Origin: Staphylococcus argensis
GTDB taxonomy: Bacteria; Bacillota; Bacilli; Staphylococcales; Staphylococcaceae
Length of the DNA: 64,000 bases
NCBI RefSeq assembly: GCF_002902305.1
Contig: NZ_PPPX01000001.1
Location: 753,655 to 817,654, forward strand
Direction: 5' to 3'
Below, piece after piece: positions 45,922-53,917 of this stretch. The notes beneath the pieces were generated by a model, which searched no databases, had not been told where the DNA came from, and saw nothing but the letters and a program-made list of their open reading frames with translations. How positions within the stretch are numbered: the stretch's first letter is position 1; each line of letters opens with the position of its first letter. The position numbers were made by a program, and so were the translations under genes.

Positions 45922-46707
45922 ATGAGCAATCAAGATTTAAAAAATTACCCACAAATTTTAAAAATTGAAGATGATGGGAAAATAATCGCTCTAGATAAAA
46001 ATGGTAGAGTGAATACTGAACTTAACACACACACTATTAACGATAGTGAGGAATATCGAGTATTTGGCAGATTATTATACGATGATTATCGCAGAAATAG
46101 CATGAGTCGCTATGAGAAAAACAAAGACACTTACGATGAGGATCGTCGGATTCAAAGTCGTCCAGAAGATTATTATACAGACCGTGATCGTGAACGCGAC
46201 TGGCAACAACGTGATGAGATTAATAAACGAAAGTCAATGACAAAATGGCTAAGTATCGGTTTAATAATCTTACTTATTGTGGTAGTCATCTTTGTTGTAA
46301 AAGCTTGTACAACTTCAAATGATGATCAGCAGGATACTAATCAGGATAATCCACAGTCTGAACAGCAAAAAGAACCAAGTAGTGAAGATAAGGATTATGT
46401 GCAGAAACAATCTGATGATATTAAACAGCAGATTAAAGAAACTAAAGATAGTATCCAGAATAACAAAGAAGATACCCAGTCTAAATTAGATCAACTCAAG
46501 GAAAAGATTAATGATTTGAAGTCTAAAACTAATGATGAGCAGTCTCAAAAAGTAGCGAATGACTATCAAGATACTGCTGATAATTTAGGAAAAGCACAAC
46601 AAGAGAGAGAAAACGGAAATGAAAGTAAGATGCAAGAAGAGTTAGATAAAGTCAATTCTAAACTCGATGAAATTAAGAATAAAATATCTGAGTGGTTTAA
46701 TAAATAA
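45922..46707 (+). CDS. Bitopic membrane protein with external coiled coil
   Basis: The 261-aa protein has a cytoplasmic N-terminal ~108 residues, rich in Arg/Asp/Tyr (RRIQSRPEDYYTDRDRERD). One membrane helix follows (WLSIGLIILLIVVVIFVVKA, residues ~109-128), then a Gln/Asp/Lys-rich outer part with a long predicted coiled coil (residues ~150-255) ending in EWFNK. The KACTT after the helix is not a lipobox because it follows an internal segment. The start is ATG 45922 (AGAGGAG spacing); ATG 45916 is too close. I recognise no family. The layout suggests a sensor or cell-envelope link. Confidence 0.75.
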   Translation: MSNQDLKNYPQILKIEDDGKIIALDKNGRVNTELNTHTINDSEEYRVFGRLLYDDYRRNSMSRYEKNKDTYDEDRRIQSRPEDYYTDRDRERDWQQRDEINKRKSMTKWLSIGLIILLIVVVIFVVKACTTSNDDQQDTNQDNPQSEQQKEPSSEDKDYVQKQSDDIKQQIKETKDSIQNNKEDTQSKLDQLKEKINDLKSKTNDEQSQKVANDYQDTADNLGKAQQERENGNESKMQEELDKVNSKLDEIKNKISEWFNK

Positions 46708-46752
46708 AAGCGATAAATTTAAGTAAACCATTGCATCTCTAACTAAATATAT

Positions 46753-46812
46753 GAGAAAGAGTAGTTCTTTACTTTAGTCCAAATCGATTCAAAGTGAGGC
46801 TACTCTTTTTCT
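46753..46812 (+). terminator. Nested hairpin terminator before sbcD
   Basis: AGAAAGAGTAG (46754-46764) pairs with CTACTCTTTTTCT (46800-46812), with an inner TACTTT/AAAGTG stem. The T-run is inside the right arm. Confidence 0.75.
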
Positions 46813-46889
46813 ATATTTAAAGTTTGGAAAGTGTAAAATGAGCCACTCATATTTCTTGCTATGAGTTAGAAATTATTATATCATAAAAG

Positions 46890-46903
46890 CGAACAAACGT
46901 TCT
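46890..46903. promoter_or_regulatory. LexA box before sbcDC
   Basis: CGAACAAACGTTCT matches the Gram-positive LexA consensus almost perfectly and ends 17 bp before sbcD. It has the same core as the boxes at lexA/sosA. Confidence 0.88.
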
Positions 46904-46920
46904 GTATAGGAGAGGTTGAA

Positions 46921-48048
46921 ATGAAAATAGTACATACTGCTGATTGGCACTTAGGCAAAATTTTGAATGGGAAATCATTGTTGGAAGACCAAGAATATAT
47001 ATTAAAACAGTTTATAGAAGAGATGAAAGAAGAACAACCTGAGGTAATTGTTATAGCTGGAGATCTTTATGATACAAGCTACCCTAATAAAGATGCAGTA
47101 AAATTACTTGAACAAACCATTGCTGAATTAAATTTAGAGTTAAACATCCCATTAATTATTACGAACGGTAATCATGACGGCAAAGCACGTTTAAATTATG
47201 GAGCTGAGTGGTTTAGTAAATCTAATTTACATATTAGAACGTCATTAGAAGATATCAATAATCCGATTATTATTAATGGCGTTAACTTCTATACATTACC
47301 ATTTGCTACTCTTGCTGAAATTAAAGATTTCTTAAATGATGACGAAATTCAAACTTATCAACAAGGCATTACTCAATTACTAAATATTATTACTGAAAAC
47401 TTAAATAGTAATGAGATTAATATATTGATTGGTCACTTAACAGTTCAAGGTGGTATTCGTTCTGATTCAGAAAGAGAAATAACAATAGGTACAGTTGAAG
47501 AAGTTAATGAGCGACATTTTGATAATTTCGACCGTGTGCTCCTTGGTCACCTTCATCATCCGTTTAGTATTAATTCTGAATATATTCACTATAGTGGTTC
47601 ACTATTGCAGTACTCTTTTTCAGAGGTAAATCAATCTAAAGGGTATCGCATTATCAATATTGAAGATAACGAGGTTAAAGGTTATTTTAAAAAATTAGAA
47701 CCTAAACGTGAATTAGAAATCGTCACAGGAGATTATGAAGATGTGGTTCAAGAACGTTTACTGGTGAAGAATAAAGATAACTATATGCAATTTCGATTAA
47801 GTCATATGTCTCATGTTACTGATCCTATGTCTATATTAAAAAATATATTCCCTAATACTTTATCCCTAATTAATAATGAGATGAATGAGCAATTCAATCA
47901 GTTTGATGTAGATAATACAATGCATCAGAAAAGTGATTTTGAAATCATTAATGAATTCTATCGTTACGTTACTGATCAGTCATTATCAGATAACCAATCT
48001 AAAATGATTACCAATGTGCTTGAAGAAATCGATAAAGGAGAGTATTAA
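46921..48048 (+). CDS. sbcD: Nuclease SbcCD subunit D
   Basis: SbcD is the Mre11-like metallo-nuclease half of the SbcCD complex, which opens hairpins and trims protein-blocked DNA ends. The metal-binding phosphoesterase motifs are complete: HTADWHLGK (residues ~5-13), [20 protein letters not shown] and LLGHLHHPF. The length of 375 aa is normal. AGGAGAGG precedes ATG 46921. A LexA box lies directly upstream, so the gene should be induced by DNA damage, as reported for S. aureus. sbcC follows after 2 nt. Confidence 0.97.
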   Translation: MKIVHTADWHLGKILNGKSLLEDQEYILKQFIEEMKEEQPEVIVIAGDLYDTSYPNKDAVKLLEQTIAELNLELNIPLIITNGNHDGKARLNYGAEWFSKSNLHIRTSLEDINNPIIINGVNFYTLPFATLAEIKDFLNDDEIQTYQQGITQLLNIITENLNSNEINILIGHLTVQGGIRSDSEREITIGTVEEVNERHFDNFDRVLLGHLHHPFSINSEYIHYSGSLLQYSFSEVNQSKGYRIINIEDNEVKGYFKKLEPKRELEIVTGDYEDVVQERLLVKNKDNYMQFRLSHMSHVTDPMSILKNIFPNTLSLINNEMNEQFNQFDVDNTMHQKSDFEIINEFYRYVTDQSLSDNQSKMITNVLEEIDKGEY

Positions 48049-48050
48049 TT

Positions 48051-51000
48051 ATGAGACCTTTAAAGCTAACAATGAACAATTTCGGTCCTTTTATTAAAGA
48101 ACAGATTGATTTCACTCAAATAACTAACAATCAACTGTTTTTAATCAGTGGTAAAACGGGTTCTGGTAAGACGATGATTTTTGATGCGATGGTATATGCG
48201 CTCTTTGGCGAGGCTTCTACAAAAGATCGTGACAAAGGCGATTTGCGAAGTCATTTTGCTAATAGAAACGAAGCGTTAAAGATTTCTTTTGAATTTAAGT
48301 TAGGCAAAGAAATTTTTCGTGTAGAAAGACAAGGGAAATTTACTAAAGAAGGTAATAAAACTGAAACACCCGGACATCTAACTGTATATCGAAAAATAAA
48401 TAATGATTATGAGTTAATTGAAAGTACAATTAAAGATGGTAATAAGTTTATAAAAGAAAGACTAGGCGTTAATGCTGATCAATTTAGACAATTGTTTATC
48501 TTACCTCAAGGTGAATTTAAAAAGTTCTTAGTTTCAAGTAGTTTAGAAAAGCAACAAATTTTAAGAACACTTTTTAATAGTCAGAGATTTGAGGTGATAC
48601 AGAATACATTAAAGGAAAATGTAGATCAAGTACGTCAACAAATCGATGATTTATATCGAAAGCTCCAAGATAATTGGGGCGATGTTAATGACTTTAATGA
48701 TGAACATTTGCAAGCTTTAAAAAACATTGATGTCAATCAAACGAAGCGTATTATTGAGGCTATTAAAAGTTTTGAGCAACAAGCGAATGATATGTTAACT
48801 CAATTGTCTCATAATAAAAATAATCATGAAAAAATACTGGATCAACATTTAAAAATACTCGAAGAACAAAAAGCTATTTCACAAAACTATAAAAAGCTCT
48901 CAGAGCATGAAAATCAATATAATAAATTGTTAGAAAGAAAAGATGAAATCGCTAAAGTTAAACAATATTTAAATGAAATTAATGAAGTTAAATTACTTTC
49001 ACAATATATGAAACAACATAGAAGTGTTTCTAAAAAACTTTCTGATAATCAAAAGAAAATAGAAGAAGCTACCAATACAACGAAACTACAAGAAAAACGT
49101 ATTCAAGAATATGAAGAAAAATTAAATTCACTAGAAGAACAAAGTGAATACTATAAGGATATTGAAACTTTTCTTACAGAAAACAAGTTGTTCTTTAAAA
49201 ATATTGATTCCTATCAACAAGCCTATAAGAACATTAATAAATTAAAAGAAAAAATTAACGTTTTGAAGAATGAACAAAATGAGATCGACTCTAAAATAGA
49301 AGTGTTGACGCTTAATATGAAAGATAAAGAACTTAACTACGAGATTATTAATGATTTTAATAACGATATTTATCAATTAAAAGACCAAGAAAGACATATT
49401 ACACAAGAGATTGAAGAGAATTCTCAAAGAGAAAATTTAATAGATTTACTCTCGAAAGAAAAGAAACGTTTAGAAGAAGTAAATAAAAAACTAGAAGAAG
49501 ATTTTAAACATACACAAACCAATTTATTGAATTTAGATTTTAATAATTATGAGAAACTAGTTACGACGCTTCAACAGCAAGTGACAATAGGAGACACTTG
49601 TCCTATATGTGGGAATGAAGTTACTGATTTAGGCGAACATATTGATATCGATCAAATGAAAGAAGATCAATTTAAACAGGAGCAAATTGCCAAACAACTT
49701 AGTGAATTACAAGAGAAAAAGGGAAAATTATTAAATAGTATTGATAACATTAACCAAGAATTACCTAAGTTAGCTCAATCAAATAAAACTACGGAAGATA
49801 TTCAGAATTTAAAATCTAAGAGAGAAAATCTCGAAGCACGTTTAAAGAAACAAAAGCAACACAATCAGTTTATAGAAAAACAAAAAGAAGAACAGGAAAA
49901 ATTGGTAAACAAACAACGTAAAATAGAAACAGATTTACTCAATTTTAAACATCAATTTAAATCAGAAGAAACTAAAATCAATGATTTTGAAACCACGACT
50001 GAATATACTGATATAGAACAATTTAAAGAAAGCTATCAATCTCATCAACATGATTTAGAACAATATTCTAAACAGTTAAATGATACTAAAGATCACGTTA
50101 AAGAGGAGAAACAACAACTTGAATTAACTCAAAATAATATTAAGTATCTCAATGATACTTTTGAAAGCCTACAAAAAGAAAAGCAAGAATTAAATGAGCA
50201 AATTAGCAATGAAATGTCACGAGTAGGTTTTGAAACTCAACAAGAAATTGATGAGGCTATTGATAAAACAAAATATCAAAGTCGATATGAACAACAAGTA
50301 CAGAATTATGAAAGAGAAAAGCAATCTCTTGAAGGAATTATTCATAATCTCAAAGAAGAATTAAAAAATAAAGAACGTTTAGATTTAATAGAAGTTGAAG
50401 AAACTTATCAAAAGAGTAAACAACAATTTAATGAAATTGTAGAAAAGTATAATCATCACACGTACAAAGTAGAATTTAATAATCAAAAATTCAAAGAAAT
50501 TAAAGCGATTGTTAATCAGTTAAATAATGAGTTACAAAATCAAACCGAAATGATTCATCTATCTGATGTAATAACGGGTAAAAATGCAACGAAATTAAAG
50601 CTCGAAAATTATGTACTGATACATTATTTAACTCAAATATTAAGTCAGGCTAACAAGAGGTTATCCGTAATGACAGGTGAGAGATATCGCCTTGTAAGAA
50701 AGCAATCTGTCTCCCAAGGATATAGTGGTCTGGAGATTAATGTTTTTGATGCCCATTCTAATAAAGAAAGACATATCAGTACCTTATCAGGAGGGGAGAC
50801 TTTCCAAGCTTCTTTAGCACTTGCGCTTGGTTTGAGTGAAGTTGTGCAACAAGAATCAGGTGGTATTGCTTTGGAATCTATCTTTATCGACGAAGGTTTC
50901 GGCACGTTAGATCAAGAAACACTTGATACTGCATTAGATACTTTAATTAACTTACAGTCCACAGGGAGATTGGTAGGTATTATCTCTCATGTTTCTGAAT

Positions 51001-51077
51001 TAAAACAACGTATTCCACTTATCTTACAAGTTACATCAAGTCAGAGAGAAAGTTACACGAAGTTGATTAAGCAATAA
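48051..51077 (+). CDS. sbcC: Nuclease SbcCD subunit C
   Basis: SbcC is the Rad50-like ATPase arm of SbcCD. The 1008-aa protein has the N-terminal Walker A region SGKTGSGKTMIFDAMVYALF, a very long coiled coil interrupted by the zinc hook Cys517-Pro-Ile-Cys520, and the C-terminal ABC signature STLSGGETFQASLALALG with Walker B SIFIDEGFGTLD. All parts needed for dimerisation and ATP use are present. It is second in the SOS-controlled operon. The gene is markedly more A/T-rich and rich in Lys/Asn/Gln than the mutSL or parEC genes of this window. Confidence 0.97.
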   Translation: MRPLKLTMNNFGPFIKEQIDFTQITNNQLFLISGKTGSGKTMIFDAMVYALFGEASTKDRDKGDLRSHFANRNEALKISFEFKLGKEIFRVERQGKFTKEGNKTETPGHLTVYRKINNDYELIESTIKDGNKFIKERLGVNADQFRQLFILPQGEFKKFLVSSSLEKQQILRTLFNSQRFEVIQNTLKENVDQVRQQIDDLYRKLQDNWGDVNDFNDEHLQALKNIDVNQTKRIIEAIKSFEQQANDMLTQLSHNKNNHEKILDQHLKILEEQKAISQNYKKLSEHENQYNKLLERKDEIAKVKQYLNEINEVKLLSQYMKQHRSVSKKLSDNQKKIEEATNTTKLQEKRIQEYEEKLNSLEEQSEYYKDIETFLTENKLFFKNIDSYQQAYKNINKLKEKINVLKNEQNEIDSKIEVLTLNMKDKELNYEIINDFNNDIYQLKDQERHITQEIEENSQRENLIDLLSKEKKRLEEVNKKLEEDFKHTQTNLLNLDFNNYEKLVTTLQQQVTIGDTCPICGNEVTDLGEHIDIDQMKEDQFKQEQIAKQLSELQEKKGKLLNSIDNINQELPKLAQSNKTTEDIQNLKSKRENLEARLKKQKQHNQFIEKQKEEQEKLVNKQRKIETDLLNFKHQFKSEETKINDFETTTEYTDIEQFKESYQSHQHDLEQYSKQLNDTKDHVKEEKQQLELTQNNIKYLNDTFESLQKEKQELNEQISNEMSRVGFETQQEIDEAIDKTKYQSRYEQQVQNYEREKQSLEGIIHNLKEELKNKERLDLIEVEETYQKSKQQFNEIVEKYNHHTYKVEFNNQKFKEIKAIVNQLNNELQNQTEMIHLSDVITGKNATKLKLENYVLIHYLTQILSQANKRLSVMTGERYRLVRKQSVSQGYSGLEINVFDAHSNKERHISTLSGGETFQASLALALGLSEVVQQESGGIALESIFIDEGFGTLDQETLDTALDTLINLQSTGRLVGIISHVSELKQRIPLILQVTSSQRESYTKLIKQ

Positions 51078-51083
51078 TAAAAA

Positions 51084-51118
51084 AGAGAGGGAATCGCTTA
51101 TTGATTTCCTCTCTAATA
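51084..51118. terminator. Bidirectional terminator between sbcC and mscL
   Basis: AGAGAGGGAATC (51084-51095) pairs with GATTTCCTCTCT (51103-51114). The minus strand has a long T-run after the stem, so it also ends the convergent mscL transcript. Confidence 0.88.
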
Positions 51119-51173
51119 TAAAACTATGTCACTTCGACTTGTAGTGTACTCGCGATTATAACTGTTCGTTGTT

Positions 51174-51542
51174 TTAAATATCTTTCTTTTCACGAAGTAA
51201 ATCACGAATTTCAGTTAGTAGTACTGTATTCGCTTCTATTTCTTCTTCTTCCTCTTCTTCTTCTTTGCGCATTAATGTATTAGCAATTTTAACGAAAATA
51301 AATAATGCGAAAGCAATGATTAGGAAATCAATGACTGATTGGACAAACATACCGTATTTAATACCCATAAACGACCAGCTTTTCGCAAAGTCCACTGTTC
51401 CAAAAATAAGTCCGATTAAAGGCATAATAATATACGTAACTAGCGCTGTGACAATTTTATTGAAAGCTGCACCCATAACTACAGCTACAGCGAGATCAAG
51501 TACATTTCCTTTGAAGGCGAACTCTTTAAATTCCTTTAACAT
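51174..51542 (-). CDS. mscL: Large-conductance mechanosensitive channel MscL
   Basis: MscL opens under membrane tension and releases solutes on osmotic downshock. The 122-aa protein begins [20 protein letters not shown] with the amphipathic S1 helix and the pore helix [19 protein letters not shown] second membrane helix ([20 protein letters not shown]) and an acidic run (KEEEEEEEE) followed by a cytoplasmic helix complete it. TTGGAGG precedes the ATG. It is divergent from the osmolyte transporter opuD, so opposite osmotic responses lie side by side. Confidence 0.97.
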   Translation of the reverse strand: MLKEFKEFAFKGNVLDLAVAVVMGAAFNKIVTALVTYIIMPLIGLIFGTVDFAKSWSFMGIKYGMFVQSVIDFLIIAFALFIFVKIANTLMRKEEEEEEEEIEANTVLLTEIRDLLREKKDI

Positions 51543-51756
51543 GATTAATTACCTCCAACTAAAAAATAGTTTTAATAGTTTTTTAATTATACCTTATAAC
51601 TCAAAAAAAGGGAATGCTACATAAAAGTAAATTTGATTAGATTGTGGAGTTTTGTTATTCTATATGATAGCTTATGGAATGGTAGTATTAATTTGTGTCA
51701 CAAATTAATAAATCTTTTTCGGTTTGACAATTTAATAGGAAGGGGAGTAATTAGTT

Positions 51757-53394
51757 ATGAATTCTTCTAATCAGTACGATAGTAAGAAGATTTCGCCTGT
51801 CTTTATATACAGTGCAATTATCGTTGCTATCGTCGTTATATTAGGTGCCGTTTTCCCTGCGAAATTCGGTGATGTAACGGACACGATTAAGCTATGGATT
51901 ACTGACAAATTAGGTTGGTATTACTTAATCTTAACAACGATTATTGTATTCTTCTGTATCTTCTTAATCTTTAGTCCTATCGGTAAGTTGAAATTAGGTA
52001 AACCTAATGACAAACCTGAATTTAATACAATTTCATGGTTTGCGATGTTATTCAGTGCCGGTATGGGAATTGGTTTAGTGTTCTATGGTGCAGCTGAACC
52101 AATGGGTCACTTTATCAACCCACCTACAGGTGACGCTAAAAGTGCTCATGCTTATACTGAATCATTACGTGCAACATTCTTCCACTGGGGCTTCCATGCT
52201 TGGGCTATTTATGGTGTAGTTGCTCTTGCATTAGCATATGCTCAATTTAGAAAAGGCGAACCTGGTCTTATTTCAAGAACACTTCGCCCGATCTTAGGTA
52301 ATAAAGTAGAAGGTCCAATCGGAATTATTGTTGACGTACTTGCAGTCTTTGCAACTCTCGTTGGTGTTGCGGTATCTCTTGGTATGGGTGCCCTTCAAAT
52401 CAACGGTGGTTTACATTACTTATTCGGTGTACCTAATAATGAATGGGTTCAAGCGATCATTATCGTAGTCGTAACTATCCTATTCATTGCAAGTGCTTGG
52501 TCAGGTTTAAGTAAAGGTATCCAATATCTAAGTAACTTAAACATTAGTTTAGGTGCTATTCTAATGGTTGCAGTACTTATTATTGGACCAACAGTACTTA
52601 TTCTTAATTTCATGACTAGCTCTATAGGTCACTTATTCAATTCATTCTTACTAAACACATTTGACTCAGCTCCATTAGATGGACAAAAACGTGGTTGGAT
52701 GACGACTTGGACATTCTACTACTGGGGCTGGTGGTTAAGCTGGAGTCCATTCGTTGGTATCTTTATCGCCCGTGTATCTAAGGGTCGTTCAATCAGAGAA
52801 TTTATCGCGGGTGTATTACTCGTTCCAGCATTAGTAAGTTTCGTATGGTTTAGTGTCTTTGGTGTACTAGGTATTCAAACTGGTAAAGCACATCAAGAAT
52901 TATTCAAAATCAGTCCAGAAACTCAATTATTTGGTGTGTTCCACCACTTACCAATGGGTATGGCTTTATCCATTATTGCATTAGTATTAATCGGCTCATT
53001 CTTTATTACTTCAGCCGACTCAGCAACGTTCGTACTTGGTATGCAAACATCATTCGGTACATTAGAACCACGTAATACGATTAAGGTATCTTGGGGTATT
53101 GCACAAGCCCTTATCGCCTTTATTCTGCTATTAGCAGGCGGTGGCGATGGATCACAAGCATTAAACGCTATCCAAAGTGCGGCGATTATTAGTGCCTTAC
53201 CGTTCTCTATAGTGGTTATACTGATGATGATTTCATTCTACAAAGACGCAAACCAAGAACGTAAATTCTTAGGCTTAACATTGACACCTAATAAACATCG
53301 TCTTCAAGAATATGTTCAATATCAACAACAGGACTATGAAGATGATATTCTCGAAAAACGTGAAGCACGTCGAAATGCCGAAAAACAAAAATAA
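51757..53394 (+). CDS. opuD: BCCT-family glycine betaine/choline transporter OpuD
   Basis: OpuD is a sodium-coupled osmolyte importer with 12 membrane helices and 545 aa. The BCCT glycine-rich segment is FSAGMGIGLVFYGAAEPMGH, and the tryptophan-rich helix is TFYYWGWWLSWSPFVGIFIA, which lines the betaine site. The cytoplasmic C-terminus (residues ~505-545) is charged, as in osmotically regulated carriers. GGAAGGGGAG precedes the ATG. It corresponds to the opuD2 locus of staphylococci. The exact preference among betaine, choline and carnitine cannot be told here. Confidence 0.95.
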   Translation: MNSSNQYDSKKISPVFIYSAIIVAIVVILGAVFPAKFGDVTDTIKLWITDKLGWYYLILTTIIVFFCIFLIFSPIGKLKLGKPNDKPEFNTISWFAMLFSAGMGIGLVFYGAAEPMGHFINPPTGDAKSAHAYTESLRATFFHWGFHAWAIYGVVALALAYAQFRKGEPGLISRTLRPILGNKVEGPIGIIVDVLAVFATLVGVAVSLGMGALQINGGLHYLFGVPNNEWVQAIIIVVVTILFIASAWSGLSKGIQYLSNLNISLGAILMVAVLIIGPTVLILNFMTSSIGHLFNSFLLNTFDSAPLDGQKRGWMTTWTFYYWGWWLSWSPFVGIFIARVSKGRSIREFIAGVLLVPALVSFVWFSVFGVLGIQTGKAHQELFKISPETQLFGVFHHLPMGMALSIIALVLIGSFFITSADSATFVLGMQTSFGTLEPRNTIKVSWGIAQALIAFILLLAGGGDGSQALNAIQSAAIISALPFSIVVILMMISFYKDANQERKFLGLTLTPNKHRLQEYVQYQQQDYEDDILEKREARRNAEKQK

Positions 53395-53410
53395 ATAATT
53401 TGAGGCACTT

Positions 53411-53446
53411 AACGGGAGTTACTATCACGTAGCTCCCGTTATTTAT
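53411..53446 (+). terminator. Intrinsic terminator after opuD
   Basis: AACGGGAGTTAC (53411-53422) pairs with GTAGCTCCCGTT (53429-53440), one wobble, then ATTTATT. From 53447 to 53725 I see no gene or recognisable site. Confidence 0.88.
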
Positions 53447-53725
53447 TACTATTTTAAAGTATTTTTCTTAGTACATAGTTTGTCAGCGTATTAATGTACT
53501 CGTACAACCCCACTGTCTCTATTTTCTTTCAAACAATCTATCTGAACTCGCCATCTCAATCGCACTTATTAAGCGCTAAAGACGAACACACATTATAATT
53601 ATTCTAATCTAAATTCAGTACATAAACTTCCCAAAATAATAGCTCATATATACGACCTAAATTCAATCCCATGAAAATAGAATTTTACTTATCCAAATGA
53701 ATAACAAAAATCATAATAAGATAAG

Positions 53726-53740
53726 TGATAATGATTCTCA
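53726..53740. promoter_or_regulatory. Fur box in the acnA upstream region
   Basis: TGATAATGATTCTCA differs at one position from the 7-1-7 Fur consensus TGATAAT-N-ATTATCA. It lies about 180 bp before acnA and 5 bp before a CcpC/CcpE-type box. It could regulate acnA directly or an unseen small transcript. Confidence 0.7.
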
Positions 53741-53744
53741 ATTG

Positions 53745-53780
53745 ATAAAAATAACTTATGATAGAGCTGTTTTATGATAA
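53745..53780 (+). promoter_or_regulatory. CcpC/CcpE-type boxes of acnA
   Basis: ATAA-AAATAAC-TTAT (53745-53759) is an exact ATAA-N7-TTAT dyad (box I), the target of the LysR-type citrate sensors CcpC (Bacillus) and CcpE (S. aureus). A half-site ATAA at 53777-53780 fits box II. The spacing of about 27 bp between them agrees with the known arrangement at aconitase promoters. Confidence 0.7.
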
Positions 53781-53803
53781 GCAAAGGTTATATATACTGA
53801 TTG

Positions 53804-53809
53804 TAAAAT
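53804..53809 (+). promoter_or_regulatory. Candidate -10 box of acnA
   Basis: TAAAAT preceded by TTG, with no good -35 but box II overlapping its expected place. This suggests an activator-dependent promoter. Confidence 0.45.
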
Positions 53810-53917
53810 CAAAAGGTAAATAGGGCTATTTCTAGCTATAGACAGTTGTATTCATGAATATATAATTATACAATTTAGTTAAGGCATATAAAAATTAAGG
53901 TTCAGGGGGGGATAAAT

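Noticed and set aside
46300-46320. KACTT in the coiled-coil protein read as a lipobox
   Set aside because: It follows an internal membrane helix at residues ~109-128, not an N-terminal signal peptide.
53726-53911. A Fur-controlled sRNA (IsrR itself) encoded in the acnA spacer
   Set aside because: No terminator hairpin with a T-run and no C-rich loops are visible between the Fur box and acnA, so a complete sRNA gene cannot be supported here.
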